NCBI GenBank assembly: GCA_046313675.1
Contig: JBKBXU010000213.1
Span: 1 to 8,208 of the forward strand
Source of the DNA: JBKBXU01 sp046313675
Lineage (GTDB): Bacteria; Bacteroidota; Bacteroidia; Cytophagales; Cytophagaceae
DNA length: 8,208 nt
Reading direction: 5' to 3'
The position numbers and the translations under genes are program-made. Positions 1 through 6,980 of this stretch are shown piece by piece. The notes below the pieces were generated by a model. The model searched no databases, was not told where the DNA came from, and worked only from the letters and a program-made list of their open reading frames with translations. Position 1 is the first letter of the stretch, and each line of letters opens with the position of its first letter.

Positions 1-2146
1 TCTTGGCCTGATACTGGATATTAACCGTTTGTAGTTCTTCATTGATAGACTGGACTTCTTCATTGGTGCTTTGTAGCTCTTCGTTGCCTGAAATTAACTC
101 TTCGCTATAAGCCTGCGCATTGTTGTAGCATTCTTCCAGGGTCACATAAGCTTCATCCAGTTTTTCATCTCTTTCCTTAAGTTCTTCTTCCAGATCTGCA
201 GTATAACGCTTAAAATAGTTCTCTTTATCAAAGTCCTCAAAACTTTCCGCTTTCTGATTTTCAAGCATGGACTCATTAAAAAGTACCAATGTCATTCTTT
301 CAGAAAACCTTGTATCTTTCAATGGTTTAATAAGGACATCGACAGAACGCATAGCATCCTTTTGTTCAAAGGTTACCCCTTTTACCTTTAGCTCTTTATC
401 CTCTTTAATGGCTTTTCTTAAACTTACTCCTGTAGCAATGGAGAGCTCCTTCGGAAGAATTTCCAGTAAATTGAAGTTAAACATATCCGGCAAAAGATAT
501 TTATGATATTCTCCGAATGTCTGCACTACTTTAAAGCGCTCATCTACGCATACACCGGCATAACCAAAATCCTGAAGAATTGCCTCATGGATTATTTCCT
601 TTACATTATTTGGAATACTATTTCCGGAGGACCTTAATATTGGAATTGGTTTAGGACTTAAATTATATTTCGGAGGGGAAAAGGTTCCATTTTCTAACTT
701 TGCTGCTTTCTCTATATTTTTATAAACCTTCCATTTCTTATCCGTCTCCGACATTTTTGTTTTTAATTTTCCTATGTTCTCACTGGGTCCTAAAAACATA
801 TACCCTCCAAGATTAAGGCAGAAATGCAGTGTAGAAAGTATCTTTGCCTGCAATACCGGATCCATGTATATCAGCACATTGCGACAAGAGATAAAGTCTA
901 GTTTATAATACGGCGGATGTTTGGTGATATCATGATGCGCAAAGATCAACATGTTCCTTATTTGCTCATTTACCCTAAACTTATTGCCTTCATGGTGAAA
1001 GAATTTTGAAATCCTGTCTTCTGAAATATCCCGCACAATACTTTCAGGATAAACTCCTTTTGAAGCTATTGCCAATGCATCTTTATCAATATCAGAAGCG
1101 AATATTTTTACCTCCATCCGTGTGTTTATTTCTGTCAGATATTCCTGAACAAGCATTGCCATCGAGTAAGCTTCTTCTCCTGTAGCACAGCCCACTACCC
1201 AGATTTTTAAAATTCCGTTGGGCAATTTATTTTGAATGATATCCGGAAGCACTGTTTTGCGAATAATATCAAAAGCCGAAGAATCTCTGAAAAATTTGGT
1301 AACGCTTATCATAAATTCTTTGGAGAGAATATTAATTTCATTATGATTTTCTTTTAAGAATGGAATATAGTCCTCTAAAGAATTAATTTTGTTATGCGTC
1401 AGTCGTCTCGCTATCCTTCGTGTAATCGTAGGCCTTTTATAATGGGTAAAATCAAGCTGAGTATTGCTGCTGATCAGTTCCAGAATCTCCATCAAAGCAG
1501 TTTCATTAAGAACTAACTTATTTATTAAGGCGTTCTGCTCAATGTATTTGATTATTTCGTCTGACATACGTTCAGGTGCAAGAACAGCGTCTGCAAGGCC
1601 TGCTTCGATCACGCTCTTGGGCATAACATCAAACTGTGCTGTAGCCGGATCCTGAACAATTACATATCCTCCTGCTTTTTTTATAGCCTCCGCTCCTCTG
1701 GTTCCATCCTCATTGGCACCGGAAAGGATGATAGCAATGCTTTTTTCCCCCTTGTCTTTGGCCATGGACTCAAAAAGCACATCAATTGCATTATTAGGCA
1801 GCGTGGTATTGTCTTCTGTTATAAAAAATATTCCCTCTCTGATGGCAACGCTCTTCCTTTCGGTCATTACATATACAGAATCCGGTTCTATACGTTGGTT
1901 ATTTTTAACCTCCTGTATGTTCAGTTTGCTATGTTTAGTCAGGAGCGTGGCCATATTGCTCTTGAAGTCAGCAGGTAGATGTTGTATGATGACATAAGAG
2001 GCATTAAGGGAAGTAAGGTTTTCAAACAAGGCATTTATAGGATCCAAGCCTCCTGCCGAAGCACCTATGCCTATGATATAAGGATCTGAGAAGTCTTTTT
2101 CAGTTGGTTTACTGTGCTCTTTCTCATTGATTTTCTTTGTGTTCAT
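1..2146 (-). CDS. CheB-CheR-PAS fusion sensory protein (C-terminus beyond window)
   Basis: This is a clean open frame of 715 codons running off the left edge. Residues ~22-200 are a CheB methylesterase domain without a receiver domain: GIGASAGG with Ser30, QHL with His56, and SGANEDGTRG with Asp147 form the expected Ser-His-Asp triad. Residues ~215-480 are a CheR methyltransferase: GCATGEEAYS near 319-328 is the SAM-binding motif and CRNVLIY starts at 421. Residues ~510-620 resemble the PAS domain that follows CheR in these fusions. From ~640 there is a coiled coil ending in repeated NEELQ/NEEVQ units, the usual linker to further PAS and kinase domains. Free CheB and CheR remove and add methyl groups on chemoreceptor glutamates; the targets of such fusions are mostly unknown and no receptor gene is visible here. 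The ATG at 2144-2146 has an in-frame TAA four codons upstream and an AAGGA Shine-Dalgarno. Any C-terminal kinase domain lies outside the window. Confidence 0.95.
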   Translation of the reverse strand, partial: MNTKKINEKEHSKPTEKDFSDPYIIGIGASAGGLDPINALFENLTSLNASYVIIQHLPADFKSNMATLLTKHSKLNIQEVKNNQRIEPDSVYVMTERKSVAIREGIFFITEDNTTLPNNAIDVLFESMAKDKGEKSIAIILSGANEDGTRGAEAIKKAGGYVIVQDPATAQFDVMPKSVIEAGLADAVLAPERMSDEIIKYIEQNALINKLVLNETALMEILELISSNTQLDFTHYKRPTITRRIARRLTHNKINSLEDYIPFLKENHNEINILSKEFMISVTKFFRDSSAFDIIRKTVLPDIIQNKLPNGILKIWVVGCATGEEAYSMAMLVQEYLTEINTRMEVKIFASDIDKDALAIASKGVYPESIVRDISEDRISKFFHHEGNKFRVNEQIRNMLIFAHHDITKHPPYYKLDFISCRNVLIYMDPVLQAKILSTLHFCLNLGGYMFLGPSENIGKLKTKMSETDKKWKVYKNIEKAAKLENGTFSPPKYNLSPKPIPILRSSGNSIPNNVKEIIHEAILQDFGYAGVCVDERFKVVQTFGEYHKYLLPDMFNFNLLEILPKELSIATGVSLRKAIKEDKELKVKGVTFEQKDAMRSVDVLIKPLKDTRFSERMTLVLFNESMLENQKAESFEDFDKENYFKRYTADLEEELKERDEKLDEAYVTLEECYNNAQAYSEELISGNEELQSTNEEVQSINEELQTVNIQYQAK

Positions 2147-2152
2147 GACTTT

Positions 2153-2157
2153 TCCTT
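2153..2157 (-). promoter_or_regulatory. Ribosome binding site of the cheB-cheR fusion
   Basis: AAGGA on the minus strand lies 6 nt before the ATG at 2146. Together with the in-frame TAA at 2156-2158 it fixes this start. It is notable because the other starts in the window have no comparable Shine-Dalgarno. Confidence 0.55.
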
Positions 2158-2260
2158 AATAGGTAGGGGCAATTTAACTTAATATAATTTTATATGTACT
2201 ATGCTAACCGAAAATCATCCTTCTGGTTTTATTATAAGATTATTTACATGGCATATAATG

Positions 2261-2292
2261 CAAATTCATCTCAAAAATGAAAAAAAATCAAA
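2261..2292 (-). promoter_or_regulatory. Candidate Bacteroidota promoter for the cheB-cheR fusion
   Basis: On the minus strand, TTTG at 2289-2292 (-33 type) is followed after 20 nt by TGAATTTG at 2261-2268, one mismatch from the -7 consensus TAnnTTTG. Initiation here would give a leader of roughly 110 nt. The -33 box touches the repeat fragment at 2290-2306. With one mismatch in AT-rich DNA this may be chance. The stretch between this site and the gene contains no other recognisable element. Confidence 0.3.
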
Positions 2293-2306
2293 TCCTTAAA
2301 GGACAG
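2290..2306. repeat. Collapsed right-end fragment of the intergenic repeat family
   Basis: The sequence AATCCTTAAAGGACAG joins the left arm (AATCCTTA) and right arm (AAGGACAG) of the terminal hairpin found at 2428-2462 in copy A, with the intervening loop missing. It lies 13 bp to the left of copy A. I read it as a deletion remnant of a second copy's right end; a chance short palindrome (TCCTTaAAGGA) is the alternative. Confidence 0.4.
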
Positions 2307-2319
2307 ATGGTGCCCCCAA

Positions 2320-2462
2320 CTATCCGTAGAGTTCTGAAAGGCTCTACGGATTTATTATAACAAGGAGACTTGGTCTCCGGTGAAAACGATCCCTTAAAAC
2401 CAGTCATAGGGCTCTTTTTTATTAAAAAATCCTTAAAAAAATCTGTGAAATTCTAAGGACAG
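2320..2462 (+). repeat. Structured intergenic repeat, copy A (143 bp)
   Basis: This copy has terminal inverted repeats CTATCCGTAGAG at the left and a right end reading CTGTCCTTAGAA on the opposite strand. It carries four hairpins. H1 has arms ATCCGTAGAG (2322-2331) and CTCTACGGAT (2342-2351) around the loop TTCTGAAAGG. H2 is GGAGAC-TTG-GTCTCC (2364-2378). H3 is degenerate, around 2402-2413. H4 lies at 2429-2460. Two substitutions in H4 relative to copy B turn pairs into G.U wobbles in minus-strand RNA, so the 10-bp stem survives there but not in plus-strand RNA. The copy lies between the phytochrome stop (18 bp away) and the cheB-cheR start. It has no coding capacity and no convincing target-site duplication. 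It resembles a REP- or MITE-like element; I cannot name a family. Confidence 0.85.
2424..2460 (-). terminator. Rho-independent terminator of the bacteriophytochrome gene
   Basis: Read on the minus strand, hairpin H4 of copy A (arms 2460-2451 and 2438-2429, including two G.U pairs) is followed directly by at least five T residues (2428-2424). It begins 20 nt after the phytochrome stop codon. The stem is AT-rich, so its strength is uncertain, but position and T-run fit an intrinsic terminator. Confidence 0.6.
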
Positions 2463-2479
2463 CTTTACTGTGATCCACC

Positions 2480-5080
2480 CTATTCTTTAATAGGCAGCGT
2501 AAATTTAAAAGCCGATCCATTTCCAGGTTGAGAATCAACCCATATTTTACCTCCAAAATCCAAAATTATTTTTTTTATAGTAGCCAGGCCTATTCCTGTA
2601 CTGCCTGGCTTTTTAACACCGGGAACCGTCTCAAACATCTCAAAAATTTTGTCTTTAAATTCGTCAGAAATGCCAGGGCCATTGTCTTTTACAGTAAAAA
2701 GATAATTTTTATCCAGGATATTGTGATAGACTTCAATCTGGGCATCTGGCCTGTCGGTATATCTAATCGCGTTACTTAACAGGTTACTGAATATTTGAAA
2801 AATTTCAAGTTTATTCCCTTTAATCTCCGGCAGATCCGGCTCTATATATATAGTATAAGAAGAAGGAGGATTCAAAGTCTGCAAAATTTCCTTCAGCATC
2901 GTGTTTAAATTTATCTTGCTGGTGATTCTTTTATCTTTAGCAATACGGCTATAGGTGAGAATGTCTGTGATAAACGAATCCATCTTTTTCACGGATACCT
3001 GAATGAGCTCCACGTAGGTATCTGTTTCGGCATAATTTTTATCAGACAAATCATTTTTTAATAATTCAGCTAAAGCTTCAATGGATTTTAAAGGAGCCTT
3101 CAGGTCGTGTGATACAATATATGCAAAACGATCAAGCTCTGAATTGATCAATTGCAGCTCCATGGCATGTTCCTTTATTTCTGTAATGTCCACTCCGACA
3201 ACAACATATTTGATAAGCTCGTTTTTGTTATTAAGCAAGGGGCTAAAGTTTAATTTGATAAACTTATCCTGCTCTTTCACCTTCATGACTATTTCAGTGG
3301 CAAATGGAGTATATACCCCGGCAACGTTATCTAAGCGAGTGTTTACATCAGCGATTCCCATAAAACCGCTGAATAGCTTTATTAAAGACTGTCCTCTTAT
3401 TTCCTCAAGTTTAAAACCTAGAGTATCCAGGAAAGCGGCATTTGCCCATTCAATCTGTCGTTTGCTATCCAGGATGAAAACAAGGTTGGTGGTATTATTG
3501 GCAACAATAGATAATTTGAAAGCCTCCTCTTCCGCAATTACTCTTTTGTAGGTTTGTATTTTGAGTATACGTTCTATCAATGAAGTACGAAACGATTCTG
3601 CTATATCAAGTTCTACTTCTGACCATTTTACAGAGGTGTTTTTTACTGTTTGCTGCCACAAAGCAAATGAATTACGAGGATGATAGTTTTTTTTGTTTTC
3701 TTCAAACCTGATAGCTTCATTGGGATTACCACCCCAATTTATTACTTTGGAGATCTCAGGCCTGAAGCCTAGAATAAATTCGTTTTTGTCCACAGAAATA
3801 GGTATTGCAATCAAACCACTTGCAGTATCTTTATGTGGCCTAAGCTCTTCCATCAATACAGGAAGCTGATGCGTTGAAAATAAGGATGACTGCCGCTGCA
3901 CTTTCAACCGTTGAATGATCTGATATAACTGTTCCTTGGGTGGTGTATCGCCTGCTACATGTGTTTCATTTTCATACAAAATGGCAGCACCACTAAGATT
4001 GAGTAAAGTCAAAAGTGAATTAGGCTCGTTCAGTATAGACGATTGAATGGTCTCTGCATCCAACTTCTTCAATAATCTGTCTTTTATTTCATCAAGAGAA
4101 CGTCTGTCTTTTAGTGCCTGTGCAGCTTCCCTGGAAGATATTTCAGAAGAAATAATACTGGTTAATATTTCAAAGGACGACCTTAGCTGATAGTTTACAT
4201 TTCGGATGGTTTTATGATGGAATGAAACTAGTCCCCACAAATTATTATCCTTTATAATTGGTATAGACATAGAGCTCTCCATACCCATATTCCCAAGGTA
4301 TTCTATGTGAACAGGCGCAACACCCCTCAAATTACAGGTAGATAAGTCTGTATTATTATTGTTTAATGGATTGATTGAAGGATAAAGCTTTGCGGCTTTA
4401 TATTTTCTATTTGGAATATACCTGAATGGATTGCTGAAGTATAAATTTCTTGCCTGCTTTGGAATATCAGAGGCAGGAAAATATAAGCCCAAATACGTAT
4501 CCAAGCCTAAAGATTCTTTTTTTTCCTCTGCAACCACAAGGCCATTCCAGTTTTCATCAAATTGATATATGAGTACCCGATCAAATCCGGAAAAGGCCTG
4601 GATTTCTCTGCAAGCTATACTTAACACCTCGGTTGCGTTTTTAGCATTCCTGAGCAGCCCTGCAATATTCTTGATTTCGTAATTAATTTCCGAAAATTGT
4701 ATTTCATCCTTTTCATAAGGTTCACTTTCTATCAGAATTTGATTTTCCTTCAAATGGATTAATGACAGGAAGTTTCTTGTATGACTTTCAACCTGAAAAT
4801 TTATATAGATCGGGAGCGTACTTTTAACCTTCTCCAGTACCTTTCTTTTTATAAGAGTAAAATTTTCCTCAAGGATAAAATCTGAAATATTGCTATTTAA
4901 CAAACGGTCTTTAGAAAGGAATAGGTACTCCTCTACGTTTTCACTTACCTGGATAATATTGAAAGACATATCCATTACAAGTAGAAATCCATAGGATTGT
5001 ACTGAATTAATGGTGGATATGGGAATGTTTCCGCAAAACTCGGAATCAAAATTTTTGTCTACAAGTTTGTGGTCACTCAA
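2480..5080 (-). CDS. Bacteriophytochrome sensor histidine kinase (PAS-GAF-PHY-PAS-HisKA-HATPase)
   Basis: This 866-residue protein is predicted to be a cytosolic red/far-red light sensor that binds biliverdin and autophosphorylates. The N-terminal PAS (~1-125) carries Cys16 in a C-x3-I-x-I context, the bilin-attachment site of bacterial phytochromes. The GAF domain (~140-315) has PASDIP (202-207), Arg220, Arg252, His258, Tyr261 and His288, matching chromophore-pocket positions of Deinococcus BphP with an offset of 2. The PHY domain (~330-510) keeps the tongue motif PRNSF (468-472). A second PAS spans ~520-635. HisKA has His658 in SHDLKAP; HATPase has the N-box around NLLSNAIRY, DNGPG (799-803) and GSTGIGLA. 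There is no receiver domain, so a separate response regulator is expected. The start is TTG at 5078-5080: an in-frame TGA lies at 5105-5107, no in-frame ATG lies between, and the next Met (37) would remove Cys16. There is no clear Shine-Dalgarno before the TTG. Confidence 0.96.
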   Translation of the reverse strand: MSDHKLVDKNFDSEFCGNIPISTINSVQSYGFLLVMDMSFNIIQVSENVEEYLFLSKDRLLNSNISDFILEENFTLIKRKVLEKVKSTLPIYINFQVESHTRNFLSLIHLKENQILIESEPYEKDEIQFSEINYEIKNIAGLLRNAKNATEVLSIACREIQAFSGFDRVLIYQFDENWNGLVVAEEKKESLGLDTYLGLYFPASDIPKQARNLYFSNPFRYIPNRKYKAAKLYPSINPLNNNNTDLSTCNLRGVAPVHIEYLGNMGMESSMSIPIIKDNNLWGLVSFHHKTIRNVNYQLRSSFEILTSIISSEISSREAAQALKDRRSLDEIKDRLLKKLDAETIQSSILNEPNSLLTLLNLSGAAILYENETHVAGDTPPKEQLYQIIQRLKVQRQSSLFSTHQLPVLMEELRPHKDTASGLIAIPISVDKNEFILGFRPEISKVINWGGNPNEAIRFEENKKNYHPRNSFALWQQTVKNTSVKWSEVELDIAESFRTSLIERILKIQTYKRVIAEEEAFKLSIVANNTTNLVFILDSKRQIEWANAAFLDTLGFKLEEIRGQSLIKLFSGFMGIADVNTRLDNVAGVYTPFATEIVMKVKEQDKFIKLNFSPLLNNKNELIKYVVVGVDITEIKEHAMELQLINSELDRFAYIVSHDLKAPLKSIEALAELLKNDLSDKNYAETDTYVELIQVSVKKMDSFITDILTYSRIAKDKRITSKINLNTMLKEILQTLNPPSSYTIYIEPDLPEIKGNKLEIFQIFSNLLSNAIRYTDRPDAQIEVYHNILDKNYLFTVKDNGPGISDEFKDKIFEMFETVPGVKKPGSTGIGLATIKKIILDFGGKIWVDSQPGNGSAFKFTLPIKE

Positions 5081-5200
5081 TGGTTGTAATTTTAATATAT
5101 GAAATCAGGTCGGATTTACTTAATACATTCAACTCCTGAAAATTGTTTTGACAGTTAATTTTTAATAACTTATTTAAGAGCCATATATACATGAAGGCTT

Positions 5201-5242
5201 CACTTAGAATTTTGAAAGGCTTAACGGATCTATTATAAAAAG
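5201..5242 (+). repeat. Degenerate left-end fragment of the intergenic repeat
   Basis: The stretch aligns with the first ~50 bp of copy B: CACT...TAGAA, TTTTGAAAGGCT, AACGGAT and TATTATAAAAAGG recur in the same order, but about five bases of the left H1 arm (ATCCG) are missing and the stem is largely broken. It ends directly against the left end of copy B, so the H1 segment is present twice in tandem. The preceding 5081-5200 contains no recognisable promoter and no gene longer than two codons. Confidence 0.65.
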
Positions 5243-5246
5243 GTCA

Positions 5247-5387
5247 CTATCCGTAGAGTTCTGAAAGGCTCTACGGATTTATTATAAAAAGGAAACTTGG
5301 TCTCCGGTGGGACGATCTTTTAAAACCGAGTCAGAGACTCTCTTTTATTAAAAAATCCTTAGAAACCCTGCGAAATTCTAAGGATAG
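5247..5387 (+). repeat. Structured intergenic repeat, copy B (141 bp)
   Basis: This is the most regular copy. Terminal inverted repeats are CTATCCGTAGAG and, on the opposite strand from the right end, CTATCCTTAGAA (10 of 12 identical). Hairpins: H1 arms at 5249-5258 and 5269-5278 with loop TTCTGAAAGG; H2 at 5291-5305 with one change that leaves a G.U pair in minus-strand RNA only; H3 GAGTC-AGA-GACTC at 5328-5340 followed by TCTTTTATT, a weak plus-strand terminator shape; H4 at 5355-5385 with a perfect 10-bp stem. The right end lies 11 bp before the ATG of the plus-strand pseudogene, and the copy is about 165 bp upstream of the phytochrome gene. Confidence 0.88.
5350..5385 (-). terminator. Terminator-like hairpin in repeat copy B
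   Basis: On the minus strand ATCCTTAGAA and TTCTAAGGAT form a 10-bp stem with an 11-nt loop, followed by five T residues (5354-5350). It would stop leftward transcripts coming from the ATPase gene, whose stop codon is about 255 bp upstream, before they reach the phytochrome gene. The shape is good but the stem is AT-rich. Confidence 0.5.
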
Positions 5388-5398
5388 ATATGCTTATT

Positions 5399-5638
5399 AT
5401 GATTAAAAACTACTTTGTACTATTGGCATTCTGCTGAACTACGCCTTTTGCTTTGGGTAAGGATTTAGCATTTCGGGTACAGAACTGATCGATGCGGACG
5501 GAACCACTTTTATTATAAAAGGCATCAATGTGTCCCTGGCCTGTTATATTGCCCAACCAAATAACAACATCGAAAACATTGCTCAGGTGACGGGATCGAA
5601 TTGCCTTAGGATTGTGGTGGAAACGGAAACATCTGACA
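5399..5638 (+). pseudogene. Decayed 5' end of a secreted glycoside-hydrolase-5-like gene
   Basis: An ATG at 5399-5401 begins a signal-peptide-like stretch (MIKNYFVLLAFC) that stops at TGA 5435-5437. A shift into another frame continues the hydrophobic segment (ILLNYAFCFG), is broken by TAA at 5458-5460, then runs open through GTELIDADGTTFIIKGINVS and later NCLRIVVET. The pattern G-x-x-L-x-D-A-x-G-x-x-F-x-x-(K/R)-G-x-N followed by NxLRIV is the usual N-terminus of bacterial GH5 cellulases and mannanases, which are secreted to cut plant polysaccharides. No catalytic glutamate region is present. Similarity stops at about 5638, beside the stop codon of the opposing ATPase gene; the rest of the enzyme is not in this window. 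One frameshift, one nonsense codon and the truncation mark it as dead. The GH5 assignment is by eye and rests on ~55 residues. Confidence 0.6.
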
Positions 5639-5639
5639 A

Positions 5640-6848
5640 TTATTCATCCCGAAGTAAAAAATCCTGTATGCTAATAACCGGAATTCCTTTGTAGGTATTG
5701 CCATTAAAACCATTTCTTGTTACTACAAGCTTTGGGTAATTATCTTGGATTTTAAGCAAGTTCCCAAATTCTCTCTCTATCGTTTTTTCTTCATCCAACC
5801 TTAACGCAACCTGTATATACAAGACTTCGCCAGCCTTTTCAGCTACAAAATCCACCTCCTCTTTATCAAGCACCCCTACTTTAACCTGATACGACAAAAA
5901 AACCAAATGATTGAAGACCGCATTCTCCAAAATCTTGCCTTGATCCTCCAGACGATAGCCCCATAAAGCATTCCTTATACCTAAGTTTTCGAAATAATAT
6001 TTATCACCAACTTCAAATACCCTTTTACCCAAAACGTCATACCTGGGTACTTCATAAACAATAAATGCATTTTTTAAATACTTAATGTAGTTTATTACCT
6101 GATTGGGAGCAATTTTTATTTGTTGGGATTTTAAGAAATCACTGATTTTTTTTGCCGAAAACAAACTGCCGATATTTCCTGCTAAAAATAATGTAAGTTG
6201 CTCCAAAAACTTAACATTTCTTAGGGCATATCTTTCAATGATGTCTCTGTAAATAATGGTAGTATAAATATTTTTAAGGTAATCAAAAACCACCTCATCT
6301 TGTAAAGGCAAATGAATTAAATAAGGCAAGCCTCCATATTTAAGATATTTCTTTATGGAATCTTCATCATTTCTTAAATCATGGAACTGCAAAAACTCTA
6401 GGTAGCTAAGACTATGAACATTTATTTCAACATATCTGCCACTTAATAAATTTGCCAATTCACCAGACAATAAATTTGCATTAGAGCCGGTACAATAAAT
6501 GTCTAAATTTTCGTCCAACAGCAACGAGCGCAACGCTTTCTCAAAACCAACGATATCCTGAATTTCATCAATGAATACATAATTTTGCACGGATTCCTTT
6601 TTTTGATTCAGTACATATGTTTGTAAATCCATATAATTTTTGATGAAATCAAATTTCAAATCCTCCTTATTGATATATATTATATTGGCTTTGGCTGTTT
6701 CTATTTTTATTAGGTTAATGATTTGAAACATCAAATAACTTTTACCCACACGCCTTTGTCCTGTAAAAACTTTTATCAGTTGTTGATGCATATAAGGCTT
6801 AACAGCCTTTAGGTATCGATCTCTTGGAAATACATTTTCTATAATCAT
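5640..6848 (-). CDS. AAA_14/DUF4143-family ATPase
   Basis: The preferred product has 402 residues, starting MIIENVFPRDRYL. The N-terminal half is an AAA+ ATPase: Walker A GQRRVGKS (residues 30-37), Walker B FIDEIQD (92-98), then GSNANLLSGELANLLSGR, the conserved sensor/arginine segment of AAA_14 proteins. The C-terminal half is DUF4143-like, with ILENAVFNHL, EVDFVA and YIQV; the last two recall a PD-(D/E)xK nuclease fold in which the catalytic lysine position is not kept. The family is common in bacteria and archaea, often in mobile or variable regions; its molecular role is not established. An in-frame ATG exists 39 bp upstream (6885-6887), but it lies at the centre of the 28-bp palindrome and upstream of the best promoter, so its 13 extra residues are probably untranslated. 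It stands alone, with unrelated neighbours. Its 3' end abuts the truncated GH5-like remnant, which suggests insertion or rearrangement at that point. Confidence 0.9.
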   Translation of the reverse strand: MIIENVFPRDRYLKAVKPYMHQQLIKVFTGQRRVGKSYLMFQIINLIKIETAKANIIYINKEDLKFDFIKNYMDLQTYVLNQKKESVQNYVFIDEIQDIVGFEKALRSLLLDENLDIYCTGSNANLLSGELANLLSGRYVEINVHSLSYLEFLQFHDLRNDEDSIKKYLKYGGLPYLIHLPLQDEVVFDYLKNIYTTIIYRDIIERYALRNVKFLEQLTLFLAGNIGSLFSAKKISDFLKSQQIKIAPNQVINYIKYLKNAFIVYEVPRYDVLGKRVFEVGDKYYFENLGIRNALWGYRLEDQGKILENAVFNHLVFLSYQVKVGVLDKEEVDFVAEKAGEVLYIQVALRLDEEKTIEREFGNLLKIQDNYPKLVVTRNGFNGNTYKGIPVISIQDFLLRDE

Positions 6849-6864
6849 GATTAAAACTTTTATG

Positions 6865-6896
6865 CAAATATAAAAAGTTTTAATCATGATTAAAAC
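6865..6896 (-). promoter_or_regulatory. Promoter of the ATPase gene
   Basis: TATATTTG on the minus strand (6872-6865) is a perfect TAnnTTTG -7 box. About 20 nt upstream, GTTT (6896-6893) is a weak -33 element. The -7 box ends 16 nt before the ATG at 6848, giving a short leader, normal for Bacteroidota. This spacing is the main argument for the shorter start. Confidence 0.55.
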
Positions 6897-6900
6897 TTTT
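6873..6900. promoter_or_regulatory. 28-bp perfect palindrome, likely operator, with a repeated half at 6843-6861
   Basis: Fourteen base pairs on each side of a central CATG (6885-6888) are perfectly symmetric. A 19-bp stretch of it (AATCATGATTAAAACTTTT, 6882-6900) recurs exactly at 6843-6861, 39 bp away, overlapping the ATG at 6848. The palindrome fills the space between the -33 and -7 elements and the second copy covers the translation start. That layout suits a dimeric repressor binding two sites. No regulator gene is adjacent, so the ligand protein is unknown; the ATPase itself has no obvious DNA-binding domain. Confidence 0.55.
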
Positions 6901-6980
6901 AACTAATTCAACTCATACTTTAAGTATAAACGATTCGAATTTTTAACCTGTAGATTTCCATGGAACTGCTATAACCTCCA

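Noticed and set aside
3081..3551. Plus-strand 156-codon open frame inside the phytochrome gene
   Set aside because: It is antisense to the conserved PAS and HisKA coding region and shows no recognisable domain. The same applies to the other plus-strand frames at 267-506, 1464-1655, 1713-1997, 2528-2779 and 7309-7672.
5640..6848. Transposition or toxin-antitoxin ATPase
   Set aside because: Motifs fit AAA_14/DUF4143; there is no partner transposase, no toxin-sized neighbour and no flanking terminal repeats specific to this gene.
6915..6965. Short palindromes ATACTTtAAGTAT, ATTCGAAT and TTCCATGGAA in the spacer
   Set aside because: Short symmetric words are frequent in AT-rich DNA, they do not repeat elsewhere in the window, and they have no consistent spacing.
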